Shown here: positions 1 to 5,082 of the stretch, one piece after another
Layout: each line of letters opens with the position of its first letter
Numbering within the stretch: the stretch's first letter is position 1
Assembly (NCBI GenBank): GCA_046153915.1
Contig: JBJXFC010000367.1
Location: 1 to 5,295 of the forward strand
From: JANNVZ01 sp046153915
GTDB taxonomy: Bacteria; Bacteroidota; Bacteroidia; Flavobacteriales_D; Sanyastnellaceae
Length of the DNA: 5,295 nt
Reading direction: 5' to 3'
Translations under genes and position numbers: made by a program
The notes under the pieces: generated by a model
Seen by the model: only the letters and a program-made list of their open reading frames with translations
What the model was told of the DNA's origin: nothing
Database searches by the model: none

Positions 1-1
1 C

Positions 2-139
2 AAGGCAATGTATGCAAACCCGATTATTCGATTTGCGATGACACTTATGGAGATCGTTCCGGTTGGGATTTTGATCTCACTGCTTTCAGCAGGACTGCTG
101 CGGATGAGGGGATTTCTGCCTACATCATCGAATAACTAA
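2..139 (+). CDS. DUF4199 family membrane protein, C-terminal fragment (5' end outside window)
   Basis: Only the last 45 residues are present. Two frames are open here. I chose frame 2 because it gives a membrane-type segment: residues about 6-34 of the fragment read NPIIRF, then MEIVPVGILISLLSAGLL, followed by a basic RMR and a short polar tail ending in a TAA stop. From memory, this pattern of an 'npvirf' start, a Glu-x-x-Pro-x-Gly and then a hydrophobic helix ending in Leu-Arg matches the last transmembrane helix of DUF4199 proteins, small four-helix inner-membrane proteins of unknown function common in Bacteroidota. The alternative frame gives a polar peptide with no recognisable pattern. 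The next gene starts 26 bases downstream on the same strand, so the two may be co-transcribed. The family call rests on a short fragment and is moderately sure. Confidence 0.65.
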   Translation, partial: KAMYANPIIRFAMTLMEIVPVGILISLLSAGLLRMRGFLPTSSNN

Positions 140-165
140 CAACGACCATCGACTAACGATTTTAT

Positions 166-627
166 ATGCAATCCAAATCTAAAACAGTTCCAGAATACAT
201 CGATACCCTTCCGACTGATAGGAAGCAGATTATAAGTGCCATTCGAAAAGTTATTCTGAAGAATTTGCCCAAAGGATTTCAAGAAGAAATGAACTATGGA
301 ATGATTGGCTATGTGGTGCCCCACAAAATCTATCCCGATGGTTATCATTGCGATCCTACACTTCCATTGCCTTTCTTGGGCCTAGCATCACAAAAGAATT
401 TTATTGCCATCTATCACATGGGCATCTACGCGCAGCCGAAATTGTTAGAGTGGTTTCAGGATGAATGGAGAGTCCATTCTACGAAAAAACTGGATATGGG
501 CAAATCATGTATTCGAATTAAAAAACCAGAAGATGTGCCCTTGGATTTGATCGGTGAACTGGTTACAAAGCTGACGCCCCAGCAATGGATTGGTATTTAT
601 GAGAAAGCATTTAAAAATAAAAAATGA
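166..627 (+). CDS. DUF1801 domain protein (YdhG-like)
   Basis: This 153-residue protein has no signal peptide or membrane segment, so it is probably cytoplasmic. It spans essentially one DUF1801 domain. An N-terminal helical part (residues 8-35, VPEYIDTLP then a helix) leads into EEMNYGMIGY (40-49). Next come a loop (54-70), the LGLASQKNFIAIYHMGIY strand region (71-88) and the conserved KLDMGKSCIRIKK block (108-120). The C-terminal helix ends in a lysine-rich tail. In this family the small-molecule-binding cleft lies near the NYGM and GKSCIR blocks. The molecular function is unsettled; a Bacillus subtilis relative (YdhG/Fra) has been described as a frataxin-like iron protein, and I do not transfer that role here. 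The ATG at 166 is the only sensible start and puts the domain at the normal distance from the N-terminus. No Shine-Dalgarno sequence is visible, as is usual for Bacteroidota. Family assignment is strong; function is unknown. Confidence 0.9.
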   Translation: MQSKSKTVPEYIDTLPTDRKQIISAIRKVILKNLPKGFQEEMNYGMIGYVVPHKIYPDGYHCDPTLPLPFLGLASQKNFIAIYHMGIYAQPKLLEWFQDEWRVHSTKKLDMGKSCIRIKKPEDVPLDLIGELVTKLTPQQWIGIYEKAFKNKK

Positions 628-686
628 GCCAAACTGGGTTTGAACAAACAACAGGAAATAAATGAGTGAAGATAATTTAAGAAAAA

Positions 687-1154
687 ATGAAAAAGACAAC
701 TCTACTAGCACTGGGCCTTATTGCCGCATTTGTATTTGGGCTCTACATCAATCCAATAATCGCCAAACAAAAAAAAGAGACTATGAAATTAGGAGCATTT
801 TCTGTAAGCCTTAGTGTCAAGGACATTAAGGCTTCAAAACAATTTTATGAAAACCTGGGCTTTAGTGTTTTTGGAGGCGCCCTCGAAAAAAACTACCTGA
901 TCATGAAGAATGGAAATTCGTTGATTGGGTTGTTTCAAGGAATGTTTCAAGGCAACATTTTAACATTTAATCCAGGGTGGGATGAGAACGCCAAAAATAT
1001 TGAGACGTTTGATGATGTGAGAGAGATTCAGCGTCAGCTAAAGAGTAAGGGGCTAAAGATTAATAATGAAGCTGACGAAAAAACGGTTGGACCTGCAAGC
1101 ATTACGATCACTGACCCTGACGGGAATGTCGTTTTAATTGATCAGCATCGTTAA
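687..1154 (+). CDS. VOC (glyoxalase/bleomycin-resistance fold) protein with N-terminal membrane anchor
   Basis: The protein has 155 residues. Residues 1-3 are MKK, and residues 5-26 form a hydrophobic segment (LLALGLIAAFVFGLYINPIIA) that reads as an uncleaved signal anchor or a signal peptide. The VOC domain begins near residue 33 (MKLGAFSVSLSVKDI) and runs to the end. The betaalphabetabetabeta hallmarks are visible: SVKDIKASKQFYENLGF (43-59), a middle strand NSLIGLFQG (77-85) and the closing DPDGN motif (144-148) followed by VVLIDQHR. The usual metal ligands are not evident. The N-terminal His position is Ser (FSVSLSV), and the Glu that normally follows DPDGN by two residues is Leu. It is therefore probably not a metal-dependent glyoxalase or dioxygenase; binding of a small ligand is possible. 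An internal ATG at 783 starts exactly at the domain and could give a soluble form. It follows the DUF1801 gene by 59 bases on the same strand. Fold is sure; substrate is unknown. Confidence 0.85.
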   Translation: MKKTTLLALGLIAAFVFGLYINPIIAKQKKETMKLGAFSVSLSVKDIKASKQFYENLGFSVFGGALEKNYLIMKNGNSLIGLFQGMFQGNILTFNPGWDENAKNIETFDDVREIQRQLKSKGLKINNEADEKTVGPASITITDPDGNVVLIDQHR

Positions 1155-1244
1155 CCCTTGCATTAACGACATAATTCGAAGGATGAGGGGTTTTGGTTTT
1201 CAGCAATCACTAAAGCTAGCTAAATTGCAGTTCATTTTTTCGTG

Positions 1245-2240
1245 ATGAAAAACTTCGCTTTGACTATTCTTTTTTTCTTGAATTACCAATGGGCAGGTGC
1301 CCAAGAGCGTGAAATTTTAGGGCGCTTGATTGATAAGGAAACACAAAAACCAATCAGCAATGCCAATGTTGTTGTTCCAGGGACATTGATCGGTGCCGCA
1401 AGCAATGTTTTAGGTTATTTTAGACTATCTGTACGACAGAATCATAACGCTTTGGCTGTGTCCCGAATAGGATACAAGACGAGCGTCATCGAGTTAGGAG
1501 CCAATGATAAATTTCAGGTCAAAATTGAAAGAGGAGTGATTGAGCTTGACCCGCTCGATTTTGCGAGTTTTCAACCTGCAAAAACGAAATTGTTTGCAGA
1601 CACGACAACTAGAATAGTTATACCGGGTTTAACAGAGAGAGATGCTCAATATAGAGGAGAGTGGACTCAATTCTACAAAGATGTATTTCAAGTTTTGAAT
1701 AACGAGGACGTCATTCGATCAATTGGTGATTCTCTAGTGTATCTGCACTTTACAATTCAAAATAATGGTGAGTTTATGTTGGCCAAGATAGACCCAAGCG
1801 TGGGTATAATTGAAGAGTCAATAAAAACATCACTGGCTAGTTTTTCTACTTGGAAAAGTGCGCAACAAAATGGCGTTGCAGTGCCCCAGGACTTCAAGAT
1901 GGCTCTCGCCAATAAGAGGATGGACATAGTTTTCACAGTAGTCGAGGAATCTGCGGTGCCAGTTGGAGGGTTGCCTGAGTTCTATCGTTTTTTGGCGAAT
2001 ACAATGAACTATCCTGTCGAAGCTCGGAGAGGTGGCGTACAAGGTGAGGTTTTTGTTCAATTCATTATAGAAAAGGACGGAACGATTACAGAATCAAAAA
2101 TTATTAGGAGAATTGGTGGGGGCTGCGATGAAGAAGTTTTAAGAGTCATGAAGCAAGCTCCAAAATGGAATCCGGGGAGACAAAAAGGACAGCCAGTTAG
2201 GCAGCGTTATACACTCCCAATAATCTTCAAATTGGGTTAG
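1245..2240 (+). CDS. Exported carboxypeptidase-regulatory-like / TonB C-terminal domain protein
   Basis: I start this at ATG 1245 (331 aa) rather than the in-frame GTG just before it, because ATG-AAA-AAC gives a standard signal peptide: MKNF, a hydrophobic core, then AGA|Q with likely cleavage after residue 19. Residues 22-101 look like a carboxypeptidase D regulatory-like beta-sandwich (GRLIDKETQKPISNANVVV, then LGYFRLSV and SRIGYKT), as found at the N-terminus of SusC-type receptors. Residues 240-331 form a clear TonB_C domain: FYRFLANTMNYPVEARR, GEVFVQFIIEKDGTI, GGGCDEEVLRVMK, PKWNPGRQKGQPV and the closing LPIIFKLG. Residues 138-225 resemble the same domain in weaker form. The protein lacks the N-terminal transmembrane helix and proline-rich spacer of a classical TonB, so it probably acts in the periplasm or at the outer membrane and not as the ExbB/ExbD-linked energy transducer. 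Databases often label such proteins 'energy transducer TonB'. The gene faces the terB-like gene tail to tail across 35 bases. Confidence 0.85.
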   Translation: MKNFALTILFFLNYQWAGAQEREILGRLIDKETQKPISNANVVVPGTLIGAASNVLGYFRLSVRQNHNALAVSRIGYKTSVIELGANDKFQVKIERGVIELDPLDFASFQPAKTKLFADTTTRIVIPGLTERDAQYRGEWTQFYKDVFQVLNNEDVIRSIGDSLVYLHFTIQNNGEFMLAKIDPSVGIIEESIKTSLASFSTWKSAQQNGVAVPQDFKMALANKRMDIVFTVVEESAVPVGGLPEFYRFLANTMNYPVEARRGGVQGEVFVQFIIEKDGTITESKIIRRIGGGCDEEVLRVMKQAPKWNPGRQKGQPVRQRYTLPIIFKLG

Positions 2241-2275
2241 ACGATTGCTCTTATCCGTTATGGCGAAGGAACAAT

Positions 2276-2674
2276 TTACTTTTGTCGCAAATACTGTTGC
2301 GTGAGTAATTTCAATGCCACTTTATCAGCATCGGTATCTGTACTTTTTACTTTGAGCATCAGTTCAAAAAGAACATCTTGCGCATACCCAAGGCGGGCTG
2401 CAATCTTTGAGCAAAATTTGATTTCTTCCTGGTAGAGCCGCTCATCAATTTTCATCAATTGCACAAGGCTAAAAATATACTCAAACCGTTGATCATCGGT
2501 CAAATTATCCGGAATGATGATTTCGTGAGATTGGTAGAACAACGTAGACACTGATGATTCGGGAAAACCGTTGGCCTTGCCAATATTGGTGATATAGGTT
2601 TTTTCCCGTTCGGCCATATCACCATCTATTCGAGCAAGATTCACCAGCAGTTTGAGTTGTTCCAGCAGCGCCAT
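2276..2674 (-). CDS. TerB-like (tellurite-resistance TerB / DjlA N-terminal fold) protein
   Basis: This 132-residue cytoplasmic protein has no signal peptide and is predicted to be all helical. Two similar halves are visible. LLVNLARIDGDMAEREKTYI (9-28) and SLVQLMKIDERLYQEEIKFC (69-88) each carry a helix, an acidic Ile-Asp turn, then a charged helix ending in a Gly-hydrophobic pair (NGFPES; LGYAQD). This pseudo-duplicated seven-helix layout with acidic residues (D17, D19, E22; D77, E78, E83) is the hallmark of the TerB/TerB-N-of-DjlA superfamily, whose acidic patch can bind divalent metal. Family members are often stress- or membrane-linked, but a solitary TerB-like gene without terC, terD or terE neighbours gives no support for actual tellurite resistance. 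It is divergent from acpH and tail to tail with the TonB_C protein gene. The ATG at 2674 is the only start that keeps the first repeat whole. Fold is likely; role is unknown. Confidence 0.8.
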   Translation of the reverse strand: MALLEQLKLLVNLARIDGDMAEREKTYITNIGKANGFPESSVSTLFYQSHEIIIPDNLTDDQRFEYIFSLVQLMKIDERLYQEEIKFCSKIAARLGYAQDVLFELMLKVKSTDTDADKVALKLLTQQYLRQK

Positions 2675-2681
2675 AAATCAG

Positions 2682-2712
2682 TTGTTTGTGTCAAAAGTCA
2701 ACAATTTATTTG
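2682..2712 (+). promoter_or_regulatory. Candidate Bacteroidota-type promoter for acpH
   Basis: A TTG at 2682-2684 is followed, after 20 bases, by TTTATTTG at 2705-2712, which has one mismatch to the Bacteroidota -7 consensus TAnnTTTG. This would give a leader of roughly 40 bases before the ATG at 2760. A second weak candidate, TTTG at 2709-2712 with TGAATTTG at 2733-2740, overlaps it and leaves only a very short leader. Neither is perfect, so the choice is uncertain. Opposite-strand elements for the terB-like gene (GACTTTTG, read from 2698 down to 2691) are equally imperfect. Confidence 0.3.
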
Positions 2713-2720
2713 CGAATAAA
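2705..2720. repeat. AT-rich inverted repeat in the divergent terB-like/acpH gap
   Basis: TTTATT and AATAAA form perfect 6-bp arms around the 4-base centre TGCG. The repeat sits mid-way in the 85-bp gap between two divergent starts and overlaps a promoter-like element on the + strand, so it could be an operator. In AT-rich DNA a 6-bp palindrome may also arise by chance. No second copy was noticed in the window. Confidence 0.35.
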
Positions 2721-2759
2721 AATAGCCTAACATGAATTTGCAGTACATTCGAGGCCTCA

Positions 2760-3347
2760 ATGAACTTTCTCGCGCATCTTTACTTATCGGCCGATGACCC
2801 CGAAATACAATTGGGCAACTTTATTGGTGACTTCGTCCGGGGCCGCGACTTGTCGTCTCGTTTTTCGCCAGGTATTGTGAAAGGTATTTCCTTGCACCGC
2901 GAAATAGATGAATTTACAGATCGGCACCCCATTGTAAAACTGAGTAAAGATCGGCTTCGCCCTAAGTATAGACACTATGCACCTGTAATTATTGATATGT
3001 TCTATGACCACCTTTTGGCAGTTAATTGGAATATATATCACCATCAGCCACTCTCCGATTTTGCAGCCGCGTGTTATGGATATCTAACGAAAAGTGAAGC
3101 CATTTTGCCGGAACAAGTGAAATGGATGTTGCCTCACATGATGCGAGGCAATTGGCTGGTTAACTATGGCAAATTAGAAGGTATTCAACAAGCGCTGAGT
3201 GGCATGACGAGGCGATCTAAATTTGACTCTAAAATGAATGAGGCAACGGAAGAACTCCAACAGTTTTACAAAGAGTTTGATCAGGAATTTCAATTGTTTT
3301 TTCCTTTGCTTAATGCGCATGCAACCGATTTTATCAGCAATTACTAA
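2760..3347 (+). CDS. acpH: Acyl carrier protein phosphodiesterase (AcpH, DUF479)
   Basis: AcpH hydrolyses the 4'-phosphopantetheine arm from holo-ACP to give apo-ACP in the cytoplasm, allowing prosthetic-group turnover in fatty-acid synthesis. The 195-residue length matches E. coli AcpH (about 193). Blocks I recall from the E. coli protein recur in order: MNFLAHLYL at the start, GNFIGDFVRG (19-28), GISLHREIDEFTD (42-54), APVIIDMFYDHLL (74-86), and WLVNYGKLEGIQQALSGMTRR (132-152). Candidate metal-binding and catalytic residues of this non-canonical HD-type phosphodiesterase are all present: D24, H46, D50, D54, D79, D83 and H84. The protein is intact with no signal peptide. The MNFLAHL start is diagnostic, so ATG 2760 is secure. 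The unknown 125-aa gene follows after 12 bases and is probably co-transcribed; the terB-like gene diverges upstream. Activity in Bacteroidota is inferred from homology. Confidence 0.9.
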   Translation: MNFLAHLYLSADDPEIQLGNFIGDFVRGRDLSSRFSPGIVKGISLHREIDEFTDRHPIVKLSKDRLRPKYRHYAPVIIDMFYDHLLAVNWNIYHHQPLSDFAAACYGYLTKSEAILPEQVKWMLPHMMRGNWLVNYGKLEGIQQALSGMTRRSKFDSKMNEATEELQQFYKEFDQEFQLFFPLLNAHATDFISNY

Positions 3348-3359
3348 TTTTGAGATTGA

Positions 3360-3737
3360 ATGGAAATGCCCATGAACAATGACCCTGAGCTAAGCGGAAA
3401 ATACCTGGGCACCATCAGTGCTGATTTTGTGAATGCCGCAGATACCCTGAAAGAAGCTTCCTATCAAATCAGAAAGGCTGGTTTCGCTTATCCCATTTTC
3501 GCTATTTCAAAGGAAGTGGTGCCGATCGGACAGTTGTTAATCGACAAGATCTCCCTGCAATTGGATTGGAATTATTTTGCCTCTTTCATGGACGAGTTTG
3601 TACAGCGCGAACTCATCGCTAAAGAGAGGATAGATGATTTTGTGAGTGCCTACAAAGATCCTGATGAGTTTTGTTGCCTATTTGTCGTAGACAAAGAATT
3701 TACTCGCTTCGTTTTCATTCCTTACCCCGAGGATTAG
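3360..3737 (+). CDS. Conserved-looking hypothetical protein, 125 aa, cytoplasmic
   Basis: I do not recognise a named domain. The protein is acidic, has no signal peptide or membrane helix and appears globular. A first helix (about 20-39, ADFVNAADTLKEASYQIRKA) leads into a strand with GFAYPIFAIS (41-50). Next comes VPIGQLLIDK (54-63), then LDWNYFASFMDEFVQRELI (69-86) and a closing strand pair FCCLFVVDKEFTRFVFIPYPED. The regular helix/strand pattern and full coding character argue for a real gene. It resembles, from memory, unannotated proteins seen in other Bacteroidota, but I cannot name the family. Three in-frame ATGs lie within the first five codons (3360, 3366, 3372); the first is used here and the true start could be any of them. 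It lies 12 bases after acpH, so an operon is likely. Its TAG stop is separated from the thiL stop, on the other strand, by a single base. Confidence 0.8.
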   Translation: MEMPMNNDPELSGKYLGTISADFVNAADTLKEASYQIRKAGFAYPIFAISKEVVPIGQLLIDKISLQLDWNYFASFMDEFVQRELIAKERIDDFVSAYKDPDEFCCLFVVDKEFTRFVFIPYPED

Positions 3738-3738
3738 T

Positions 3739-4776
3739 TTATAACTTAGAAAAGTGATTCCAACCTTGAGCTGTTAATGGCACAATAGTCTCTTGTTTGG
3801 TCACCATTACATTTTGTTGTGGATTGTTATGCACATGCCCGATGAAGTGGATATCAGGATGATTTTTTAATTTTTCATAATCGCTGGGGGCAATAGTAAA
3901 AAGCAACTCGTAGTCTTCGCCACCATTCAGCGCACAGGTTATTGGGTCAATTTTAAACTCAATGGCTGTTTCAAAAGCACCCGCATCAATTGGCACTTTA
4001 TCTTCGAATATTTTGATTCCCACCCCAGAGCTTTTGCTAAGATGCAGTAACTCTGAGGCGAGCCCATCAGAGATATCGATCATTGCAGTTGGAACCACTT
4101 TCTTATCTGCCAGTTCGTGTACAATGTCCATTCGCGCTTCTGGTCTTAGTTGACGCCCCACGAGGTATTCATATTTTTCTAAATCAGGTTGCATCTCAGG
4201 GTTCGTAAGAAACACCTGTTTTTCGCGCTCGAGAACTTGCAGTCCCAAATAGGCTGCCCCTAAGTCTCCGGTTACACAAATGATGTCGTTCACTTTAGCG
4301 GTGCTGCGAAGTGTTTCTTTCCCTTTGCCAACTCTTCCCAAAGCGGTTATAGAAATCACAAGACCAGAAGCAGAGGCAGATGTATCTCCACCCACCAAAT
4401 CAACTTTATAATTTTCGCACGCAGAACGAATCCCATCGTACACACTGTCGATCGCTTCCAGTGAAAATCGGTTACTAAAAGCCAGTGCCACGGTAATTTG
4501 TTCGGGCTTGCCGTTCATCGCAGCAATATCCGACACATTTGCTACCACAGCTTTGTAGCCCAGATGCTGGAGTGGCATATACGACAAATCAAAATGTACG
4601 CTCTCTAGTAGCATATCGGTGGTGACTAATAGATAATCTTCGCCACTGGCAATTAATGCAGCATCGTCACCAATACCTACCAGTGATGTACTGTTTTGTA
4701 GGGAAAAGCTACTTTTTACTCGTTCAATAAGCCCAAATTCTCCTAAATCTGTGATTTCTGTTCTCTTCTCCGCCAT
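3739..4776 (-). CDS. thiL: Thiamine-monophosphate kinase
   Basis: ThiL phosphorylates thiamine monophosphate with ATP to give thiamine diphosphate, the last step of the pathway, in the cytoplasm. The 345-residue protein is full length and of the PurM/ThiL (AIRS) fold. In order: the Bacteroidota-style start with ITDLGEFGLIERV (8-20); GIGDDAALI (34-42), the nucleotide/Mg loop; TTDMLLESVHFD (52-63); ANVSDIAAMNGKP (79-91); VDLVGGDTSAS (125-135); CVTGDLGAAYLG (167-178); MIDISDGLASEL (232-243) and LNGGEDYELLF (283-293). The Asp residues expected to bind Mg2+ and phosphates (D37, D38, D54, D83, D131, D234, D237) are all present. No other thiamine genes and no TPP riboswitch are seen beside it, so it stands alone, as is common for thiL. 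The start at 4776 gives the usual N-terminus. A -7 element lies about 43 bases upstream. Confidence 0.97.
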   Translation of the reverse strand: MAEKRTEITDLGEFGLIERVKSSFSLQNSTSLVGIGDDAALIASGEDYLLVTTDMLLESVHFDLSYMPLQHLGYKAVVANVSDIAAMNGKPEQITVALAFSNRFSLEAIDSVYDGIRSACENYKVDLVGGDTSASASGLVISITALGRVGKGKETLRSTAKVNDIICVTGDLGAAYLGLQVLEREKQVFLTNPEMQPDLEKYEYLVGRQLRPEARMDIVHELADKKVVPTAMIDISDGLASELLHLSKSSGVGIKIFEDKVPIDAGAFETAIEFKIDPITCALNGGEDYELLFTIAPSDYEKLKNHPDIHFIGHVHNNPQQNVMVTKQETIVPLTAQGWNHFSKL

Positions 4777-4818
4777 GGGGTAAATTCAGTTAGTCGGTTG
4801 ATATGTTTATTCGTCCGG

Positions 4819-4826
4819 CAAAAGTA
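4819..4826 (-). promoter_or_regulatory. thiL: Bacteroidota -7 promoter element (TACTTTTG) for thiL
   Basis: Reading down from 4826, the minus strand has TACTTTTG, a full match to the TAnnTTTG -7 consensus of the Bacteroidota primary sigma factor. It would start transcription near 4813 and give a leader of about 37 bases before the thiL ATG. A TTG that could act as the -33 element lies only about 15 bases further upstream, shorter than the usual 19-21, so the -33 element is weak or absent. Confidence 0.5.
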
Positions 4827-4894
4827 CGACTTGGGCTGATACAATGCGAAGGTGTCGACCTTACCTGTATCTATGTTCAAAAGAAAGAAACGAT

Positions 4895-5053
4895 ATGAAA
4901 AAGTGTGTTGTACCTTTTGTAGTGGCGATGATCATTTTTACTTCTTGTCGCGTAGAAAGACCTTATTATGAAACGCCTATCGGCAAGAAGAAACAAGATT
5001 ACTATAACAAGATTCAATATGGTGCAAAAGAGCGCCCGAAGCGAAAATTTTAA
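4895..5053 (+). CDS. Very small basic lipoprotein (52 aa)
   Basis: I start this at ATG 4895 (MKKCVVPFVV...), not at the upstream in-frame ATG 4844, because only the shorter form places MKK and a hydrophobic core directly before a lipobox, and an AG-rich stretch (AAGAAAGAAA) lies just upstream. Residues 5-17 are hydrophobic and end in FTS, followed by Cys18, the likely lipidated residue. Phe at -3 is not the classical Leu but is acceptable in Bacteroidota. The mature part would be only 35 residues, with eleven Lys/Arg against four acidic residues and five tyrosines (YY twice). It ends in KERPKRKF. The function is unknown. It would sit in the inner or outer membrane facing the periplasm, where the basic tail could contact phospholipid, LPS or peptidoglycan; that is inference. 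It is divergent from thiL and convergent with the epimerase gene, 29 bases away. Confidence 0.65.
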   Translation: MKKCVVPFVVAMIIFTSCRVERPYYETPIGKKKQDYYNKIQYGAKERPKRKF

Positions 5054-5064
5054 AGAGTGAAGGT

Positions 5065-5080
5065 AATGGCTACGACCATT
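5065..5080. terminator. Weak hairpin between two convergent genes
   Basis: AATGG and CCATT can pair around a six-base loop (CTACGA) in the 29-bp gap between the lipoprotein stop and the epimerase stop. A short T-run follows on the + strand (TTTT overlapping the arm). With a five-bp stem, it is at best a weak bidirectional terminator. Confidence 0.2.
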
Positions 5081-5082
5081 TT

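Noticed and set aside
1..135. Frame-1 reading through the first 135 bases
   Set aside because: It gives a polar peptide without recognisable features; frame 2 gives a typical DUF4199 membrane helix ending at 139.
630..642. CAAAC-TGG-GTTTG hairpin after the DUF1801 gene
   Set aside because: A five-bp stem with no T-run afterwards; too weak for a terminator and common by chance.
662..814. A 50-codon + strand ORF starting MSEDNLRKNEKD that overlaps the start of the VOC gene
   Set aside because: It runs out of frame into the VOC gene, becomes a low-quality Cys/His-rich peptide with no pattern, and competes with a clear signal-anchor-plus-domain reading.
2286..2301. CGCAA-ATACTG-TTGCG inverted repeat near the 3' end of the terB-like gene
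   Set aside because: It lies within coding sequence, the stem is short and no T-run follows on either strand.
2276..2674. A tellurite-resistance operon
   Set aside because: Only a single TerB-like fold is present; no terC, terD, terE or terZ neighbours occur.
4844..4894. A longer N-terminus (MRRCRPYLYL...) for the small lipoprotein
   Set aside because: It would bury the signal peptide 17 residues inside the protein; the ATG at 4895 gives a normal lipoprotein start.
4777..4894. A TPP riboswitch upstream of thiL
   Set aside because: The leader from the likely promoter is only about 37 bases, too short for a THI element, and no THI-box sequence was seen.
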